A stretch of 15,175 nt of DNA from Chromera velia. Taxonomy: Eukaryota; Sar; Chromeraceae. Positions within the stretch are counted from its first letter, which is position 1. Every line of letters begins with the position of its first letter. The translations under genes and the position numbers were made by a program. Location of the stretch: positions 1-15,175 of the forward strand of contig JAHBMJ010002905.1 of assembly GCA_018398765.1 (NCBI GenBank), written 5' to 3'. Below, piece after piece: positions 9,207-15,175 of this stretch. The notes beneath the pieces were generated by a model. That model saw only the letters and a list, made by a program, of their open reading frames with translations, ran no database searches and was not told the DNA's origin.

Positions 9207-11340
9207 TCGTTCTTTCGTTCTTTCGTTCTTCGTTCATTCGTTTTTTTTTTTTCTTGTCAGTATGCTTGCCTGCACGTACAGAAAGCGAGGTCAGAAGAAA
9301 CCCTTCCTTCATTTTATACGCCTCTCCCTCTTCCTTGCTGCCTGTCGGTGTTTTCGGTTTCTTTTTGAAGGAATTTGGGAGAAAGAACAGGAGCCAATCC
9401 TCGCAGGCAGGCAGGCAGGGGCATCTGCGCACGCTCATCTCTTCATGAAGAGAATCCAGTTGGAGGACAAAGAAAGGAAGGGAACTTATTGGTTCTCTGT
9501 CCATTTTCTTTTTAATTCAAACAGCCTTTATCTTTCTTTTCCCTGCACTTTCGTTAGTCCTGCTCCTCACAAGCCCTGTTCTTCCTTTGTTCCTCAGAGA
9601 TAAAAAGAACAACAAACAGAAAGAAGATTGCGTGACTCTCTCTTTCTCTCTCTGTGTGTGAGAGAGTGTGCACATGCAGAAAGGGGACCTTTTGTGGAGC
9701 GGCAAGGGCCCGAAGATGTCGACCAACAGCCCTGTGAAAATCCAGTTTGTCAGGTGCGTTCGTGTGTCTACTGCGTTGTTTCCTTGGCTGCTTCGGTCTG
9801 ACTCACATGCAGTCGAACTTCAAGAGTAGCTTGTGGTTGGTTGTTTGGTTGACTGGTCGGTCGGTTGGTCGGCTTGCCCATCGCTCTCTTTGAAAAGAAG
9901 AATTGACAGAAGAGAAACATATGGTCAATCAGTCCGCCTGTCTGTGGTCTCTCCGATTGACGTACAGGAAAGTCTCTCCCCCTGGTTGAAGCACCTGGGG
10001 GACTGTTGAGCCTTGTTTCCTAACTGATTTGTTTTCTGGTTTTTATGCAGCTTCGTTCGTATGATGCCTTGCCGTCTGTCTGTTCATCTGTCCGTCGTTC
10101 CTTCCGCTTCCACCACAAAAAAAAAACGAAATGCAGAAGTAAAGTGAAATATTACGCCAACAACTTTGTCTTCGAGGGATCACTGGCAGATGAAAAGAAA
10201 ACAGGTGAGTCAGCTGGCTCGTCCCTCGTTGTGTTGGTTAATTGCTGTGTGAGCCGTCTTGCTGTGCACCGTTGCGATGACGTCCCTTCAGTGCCGAAGA
10301 GAATCTCTGTCTACTTCGCTTCTCCCATGCCGTATTCGTTCGTCTTCATGCCCTCGCTTTTCTCCCCCGGCTTCTTTGTTTTTCTCTTTCCCTTGGCAAC
10401 TGTCGTCACTCTCCTTTCGTAGTGTTTCTTCCCTGCATGCATCAAACTGGATCGTCGTTTCTCTTAATCTACACTTTGCACGTTCGTGGAGTTCCAGTCG
10501 AATCTGCGTAGCTGTGTCTGTTTCTTGTTCGTATCACATATTCATCACGGCCACCGCTCGAGGCGTCTTCCTTTTTTCGATTCTTTTTTGTTTGCCCACT
10601 CGCTTTATTCCTAGTGTTTTTTGTGGCGGATTTTTCCGTCTCTTCTCCAACAAGACTTTCCTGGCCTCATACAGACAGAGAGCAAATCACTCGTCGAAGA
10701 CCTCACAGATCGCAAGGACTTTGCAATTCTTTGTAGTCGGATGAATGTGGGCTTCTTTCTTTCTTTCTTCCTTTCTTTCTTCCTTTCTCTTTCTGCAGGC
10801 GTGCTGAAGAGCCACACGACCTCCAAGCTCCTCCCCCTCCCCTCCGGTCCCCCTGAATTCACCCGACAGAACCCGCCCCCCGACCTTCAGAGGAACGCAC
10901 TTGCTTCTCAAGGGAAGGGCGGGGCCCTGGCGTTGAAGACTCTGCAGCTCCGCACGGTGAAACCCTCGGCGGGGTTGCTGAAGCCTCAGCCCGATGCTGC
11001 GGCCACGGGACAGGCGGCGGGGGCCTCTTCCTCTGTTAGTGCGCAGGCGACAGGCGGCGCGGCATCTGGGGAGAAGAAAGAAGGAAAACGGGCGGTCAAG
11101 TTGGAGGAGGGGAGCCAAACAGAGAAGAGGGATGGCGGAGAGAAAACAGAAAAGGGGAAGAGGAAAGAGAGTGTGTCAGAGCTGCCTTCGGCAAAGAGAG
11201 TGAAGCAAGAAGAAGGAGAAGACCAGGGTCAAAGTTGTCCTGCGTCTCAGTCGAAAAACGTTGGAGAGACAGAAGAAGAAAAAGAAAAAAATGTCAAAAA
11301 GAAGAAGGAAAAGAAGAAAAAAGACAGAGAAGTCAGCTAA
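6956..11340 (+). CDS. RPA43: RNA polymerase I subunit RPA43-like (Rpb7 family), complete
   Basis: Exons: 6956-7152, 7589-7669, 8125-8288, 8706-8815, 9680-9753, 10137-10204, 10799-11340 (TAA at 11338-11340). Summed length is 1236 nt, 411 residues, and all six junctions keep phase. In the Rpb7/RPA43/RPC25 family an N-terminal tip domain is followed by an OB fold; in Pol I this subunit sits on the stalk and contacts Rrn3/TIF-IA. The tip domain is seen as SKCIQRMTVR, NSLRLSSVYQPFLQTGVHRQ, FIPELGGIWLGHW and ILEVSVEVLVLRPEKNDVL. The OB fold is seen as CEVTNVSSDGITATAFGIF, GDLLWSGKG and VKYYANNFVFEGSLADEKKT. The last exon encodes a low-complexity tail (residues 233-411) ending in Lys/Glu runs, a likely nucleolar signal. 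Pol I is preferred over Pol II or III because of the LGGIWLG motif and the charged tail, but RPC25 is not excluded. The ATG start is the first in frame, with TAG just upstream. Confidence 0.75.
7769..7792 (+). other. Possible 24-nt cassette exon in RPA43-like gene
   Basis: A good acceptor (tctcattccag) and a good donor (GTAAGC) bound exactly 24 bases inside intron 7670-8124. Phase 2 in and out, no stop. Inclusion would add TLFTLGVL between ENITK and FIPELGG, giving 419 residues. Without it the spacing from the GV(H/M)(R/K)Q motif to LGG matches yeast RPA43 closely, so skipping is probably the main form. Confidence 0.4.
8409..8447. repeat. GA-rich microsatellite
   Basis: Near-perfect (GA)n within intron 8289-8705 of the RPA43-like gene. 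Confidence 0.9.
8816..9252. repeat. CTGT, CTTT and CCTT microsatellites in an intron
   Basis: A (CTGT)n run (8816-8843) is followed by 263 consecutive pyrimidines (8858-9120) of mixed CTTT and CTTCC units, then TTTCGTTC-type repeats to about 9252. All lie in intron 8816-9679 of the RPA43-like gene. The long Lys/Glu and Phe/Ser/Leu open frames through this stretch are products of the repeat. Confidence 0.95.
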
Positions 11341-12109
11341 AATGCCGAAGATGAGAAGTGATCTAACAATGCCACTGCCAAAAAACATTTTTTGCTACAA
11401 CCTGTGAGACGCAAACAAACGGTGGTAATGTTCACAGTGTTTATAAGATGTACTATGCTTTTTTCGAGTAGATTTCACTTTTAAGCCTATAAGTATGCAT
11501 ATAATTGCTAGTATAATTGTATCTGAAAAGCTGTGTATTGTGTTTCAACCAGGAATTGCTTTGAATTTGGTTCAAAATAACTTTGTCACTTTGATATATT
11601 GAATATTAATTATTGATTCATAGAAATTTCATGCATTAATCGGTATAGGAGTTGTCATTAATTACGTTGTTTTATCAGTGCATGTACTCAGGCTCAATAC
11701 TGATCGACTTGGTTTTGAACTATAAGTATGCTAAAAGTTGTTGAACATGCAGTCTAAAACTTGGAATGATAAACGTAGTCCAAAATTGTATTTGGGATGT
11801 CTAGTGGGATGTCCATATCTAAAATTAGATAATTTATTATGCATGGAAAAGTCTCCATCGCGACTCTCCGAAAAGGCTAGCAAAAAGATAGGGAGATTGT
11901 TGTTTGTTAGCTAGTTTGTTGTGGTCTGAGCCTCAGCGATGTGCATGGTATACCCTCCGGCCGTTTGCAGCTAGCCTGGGTTAGGTTTGCGGGGGCGACT
12001 TCTATAAGACAAAAAGACAGTGGTGCTCTAAGGCACCACTATATAAATCACGATTCACATATGGGCTAAAACTTAATCCAATCTATTCAACTTGCCATAA
12101 GTTAAATAA
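11341..12109. other. AT-rich 3' flank without a gene
   Basis: After the stop codon the sequence becomes AT-rich with stops in all frames and few of the pyrimidine tracts seen elsewhere. It should contain the 3' UTR of the RPA43-like gene. I see no AATAAA, no tRNA-like fold and no open frame of note. GC content rises again from about 11930 (CCTCAGCG onward) before the hairpin and the satellite. Confidence 0.6.
12019..12040 (+). other. Perfect 8-bp stem, 6-nt loop hairpin
   Basis: AGTGGTGC, loop TCTAAG, GCACCACT, followed by ATATAAATC. It lies about 70 bases before the satellite array. It could be a transcript-end structure or a transposon-end relic; no partner copy is visible in the window. 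Confidence 0.5.
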
Positions 12110-15100
12110 CACACCCTCATCCAATTTCCGCCTTCCAGTCTTAAGTGCCCATCTGCACCCCCCCTGCACAAGGACCATCACACTGCGCAGAAACCACTCA
12201 TTCCCCCGTGCCGAAAAGCGTAGAACAGTTTCAAAAGATCCGATTCTCCACATTGATGTACTCAGACACCTCTCTACTGGACCTCTTTCAAGAACAAAAC
12301 GACTTCAAAACTCCACACGCACATATACAGACGCACACGCACGCACGCTCCCTCGATCGATCATCGAAGGACCCCTTACCTGGACGTCGAGGCTTCTCCA
12401 GACAAAGAACCGCACGTTCCCCCGTCTCTGCAATCAAACACCAGTCGCATAACATCCTCTGCTCTGCATTCAGCCACTCAGACGCCTCAACACATGCCCT
12501 CCCTCAGGAGCTGCAACCCTTCAAACATGCACACCCTCATACAATTTCCGCCTTCCAGTCTTAAGTGCCCATCTGCACTCCCCCTGCACAAGCCTTAGGA
12601 CCATCACACTGCGCAGAAATCACTCATTCCCCCGTGCCGAAAAGCGTAGCCAAGTTTCAAAAGATCCGATTCTCCACATTCATATACTCAGACACCTCTC
12701 TACTGGACCTCTTTCAAGAACAAAACGACTTCAAAACTCCACACGCACATATACAAACCCAGACGCACGCTCCCTTGACCGATCATCGAAGGACCCCTTA
12801 CCTGGACGTCGAGGCTTCTCCAGACAAAGAACCGCACGTTCCCCCGTCTCTGCAATCAAACACCAGTCGCATAACATCCTCTGCTCTGCATTCAGCCACC
12901 TAGACACCTCAACACATGCCCTCCCTCAGGAGCTGTAACCCTTCAAACATGCACACCCTCATACAATTTCCGCCTTCCAGTCTTAAGTGCCCATCTGCAC
13001 CCCCCCTGCACAAGGACCATCACACTGCGCAGAAACCACTCATTCCCCCGTGCCGAAAAGCGTAGCCAAGTTTCAAAAGATCCGATTCTCCACATTCATA
13101 TACTCAGACACCTCTCTACTGGACCTCTTTCAAGAACAAAACGACTTCAAAACTCCACACGCACATATACAGATACGCACGCACGCTCCCTCGATCGATC
13201 ATCGAAGGACCCCTCACCTGGACGTCGAGGCTTCTCCAGACAAAGAACCGCACGTTCCCCCGTCTCTGCAATCAAGCACCAGTCGCATAACATCCTCTGC
13301 TCTGCATTCAGCCACCCAGACACCTCAACACATGCCCTCCCTCAGGAGCTGCAACCCTTCAAACATGCACACCCTCATGCAATTTCCGCCTTCCAGTCTT
13401 AAGTGCCCATCTGTACTCCCCCTGCTCAAGGACCATCACACTGCGCAGAAACCACTCATTCCCCCGTGCCGAAAAGCGTAGCCAAGTTTCAAAAGATCCT
13501 ATTCTCCTCACTGATGTACTCAGACACCTCTCTACTAGACCTCTTTCAAGAACAAAACGACTTCAAAACTCCACACGCACATATACAAACCCAGACGCAC
13601 GCTCCCTCGATCGATCATCGAAGGACCCCTTACCTGGACGTCGAGGCTTCTCCAGACAAAGAACCGCACGTTCCCCCGTCTCTGCAATCAAAAACCAGTC
13701 GCATAACATCCTCCGCTCTGCATTCAGCCACCTAGACACCTCAACACATGGCCTCCCTCAGGAGCTGCAACCCTTCAAACATGCACACCCTCATATACAA
13801 TTTCCGCCTTCCAGTCTTAAGTGCCCATCTGCACCCCCCCTGCTCAAGAACCATCACACTGCGCAGAAACCACTCATTCCCCCGTGCCGAAAAGCGTAGC
13901 CAAGTTTCAAAAGATCCGATTCTCCACATTGATGTACTCAGACACCTCTCTACTGGACCTCTTTCAAGAACAAAACGACTTCAAAACTCCACACGCACAT
14001 ATACAGACGCACACGCACGCTCCCTCGATCGATCATCGAAGGACCCCTTACCTGGACGTCGAGGCTTCTCCAGACAAAGAACCGCACGTTCCCCCGTCTC
14101 TGCAATCAAACACCAGTCGCATAACATCCTCTGCTCTGCATTCAGCCACCTAGACACCTCAACACATGCCCTCCCTCAGGAGCTGCAACCCTTCAAACAT
14201 GCACACCCTCATACAATTTCCGCCTTCCAGTCTTAAGTGCCCATCTGCACTCCCCCTGCTCAAGGACCATCANCACTCATTCCCCCGTGCCGAAAAGCGT
14301 AGAACAGTTTCAAAAGATCCTATTCTCCTCACTGATGTACTCAGACACCTCTCTACTGGACCTCTTTCAAGAACAAAACGACTTCAAAACTCCACACGCA
14401 CATATACAGACGCACACGCACGCTCCCTCGATCGATCATCGAAGGGCCCCTTACCTGGACGTCGAGGCTTCTCCAGACAAAGAACCGCACGTTCCCCCGT
14501 CCCTGCAATCAAACAGTCGCATAACATCCTCTGCTCTGCATTCAGCCACCTAGACACCTCAACACATGCCCTCCCTCAGGAGCTGCAACCCTTCAAACAT
14601 GCACACCCTCATACAATTTCCGCCTTCCAGTCTTAAGTGCCCATCTGCACTCCCCCTGCTCAAGGACCATCACACAGTGACTGCGCAGAAATCACTCATT
14701 CCCCCGTGCCGAAAAGCGTAGAACAGTTTCAAAAGATCCGATTCTCCACATTGATGTACTCAGACACCTCTCTACTGGACCTCTTTCAAGAACAAAACGA
14801 CTTCAAAACTCCACACGCACATATACAGACGCACACGCACGCTCCCTCGATCGATCATCGAAGGACCCCTTACCTCAGGCTGGACGTCGAGGCTTCTCCA
14901 GACAAAGAACCGCACGTTCCCCCGTCCCTGCAATCAAACATCAGTCGCATAACATCCTCTGCTCTGCATTCAGCCACCTAGACACCTCAACACATGCCCT
15001 CCCTCAGGAGCTGCAACCCTTCAAACATGCACACCCTCATACAATTTCCGCCTTAATTCCAGTCTTAAGTGCCCATCTGCACTCCCCCTGCTCAAGGACC

Positions 15101-15175
15101 ATCACACTGCGCAGAAATCACTCATTCCCCCGTGCCGAAAAGCGTAGCCAAGTTTCAAAAGATCCTAATAGTATT
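12110..15175. repeat. Tandem satellite, about 418-bp unit, seven full copies plus partial
   Basis: Using CCTTCCAGTC as anchor, copies start at 12131, 12551, 12973, 13389, 13807, 14223, 14623 and 15051, with periods of 420, 422, 416, 418, 416, 400 and 428. A short stretch of unit end precedes the first anchor, so the left boundary is near 12110; the right edge is open. Units are CA-rich on the plus strand and hold a CGATCGATCATCG patch and a CACGCA microsatellite. Copies differ by few substitutions, some shared by non-adjacent units (GTAGAACAG in copies 1, 6 and 7; GTAGCCAAG in 2-5 and 8), suggesting exchange between units. The 400-base copy contains N at 14273, where about 14 bases are lost. 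Confidence 0.95.
14273..14273. other. Single-N assembly gap in satellite
   Basis: One N where other units read CACTGCGCAGAAAC; about 14 bases are missing and the unit is 400 instead of about 418. Confidence 0.95.

Noticed and set aside
8335-9504. 389-residue minus-strand open frame rich in KKERKKERK, and the matching plus-strand frames rich in Phe/Ser/Leu
   Set aside because: They are translations of the (CTTT/CCTT)n microsatellite inside an intron; every frame through it is open for the same reason.
9600-9634. Possible extra exon DKKNNKQKEDC after a TTCCTCAG acceptor
   Set aside because: It cannot be entered in the phase left by exon 8706-8815 without a stop, while the acceptor at 9679 fits directly.
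10045-10744. Plus-strand open frames in the last introns of the RPA43-like gene
   Set aside because: They run through clear splice sites (donor after 10204, acceptor before 10799) and lack family similarity outside exon 10137-10204.
12229-12240. Resemblance of the satellite's GTAGCCAAGTTTC to a dinoflagellate spliced leader
   Set aside because: Only a few bases agree, and there is no donor after it and no Sm-like site.
12145-14981. Series of 88-164 residue open frames, one or two per satellite unit
   Set aside because: Most start at GTG, not ATG. Units of 416-422 bases mostly break frame, several frames are open at once because the unit is CA-rich, and the frame ends at a TAA at the unit border.

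Overview
This is nuclear DNA from a eukaryotic protist. Two genes are split into many short exons with GT-AG introns, the introns are full of pyrimidine-rich microsatellites, and no bacterial-type gene order is present. The mid-range base composition, the polypyrimidine introns, and TGCATGCA-type and WGAGACG-type motifs in the promoter region suggest a coccidian- or chromerid-like alveolate. That assignment is an inference with low to moderate confidence.

Layout. (1) About 29-6176, minus strand: a gene of at least 12 exons that runs off the left edge. Its N-terminal region matches the spacing of a FAIM1-type (Fas apoptotic inhibitory molecule) beta-sandwich repeat. A Gln-rich segment, acidic/charged segments and a C-terminal coiled coil follow. 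(2) 6177-6955: a divergent intergenic region, the likely shared promoter, with several palindromic GCATGC-type sites. (3) 6956-11340, plus strand: a complete seven-exon gene (plus one optional 24-nt exon) for a 411-residue Rpb7/RPA43-family subunit, best called RNA polymerase I subunit RPA43. All of its splice phases close. (4) 11341-12109: AT-rich 3' flank with no gene, holding a perfect 8-bp hairpin near its end. (5) 12110-15175: a tandem satellite of about 418 bp, seven full copies and a truncated eighth, continuing past the right edge.

The two genes diverge from one control region. Nothing in the sequence links their functions.

Assembly problems matter here. Positions 3609-4344 and 4346-5081 appear to be the same 736 bases written twice around a single N, so three exons of the minus-strand gene appear twice. 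A C22-G20 block and several one-base frame slips beside G/C runs point the same way. A second single N lies in the satellite.

The most unusual observation is in the satellite. Four separate 6-base insertions, each in only one copy, have identical geometry: the 4-base target wxyz becomes wxy + reverse complement of wxyz + xyz.
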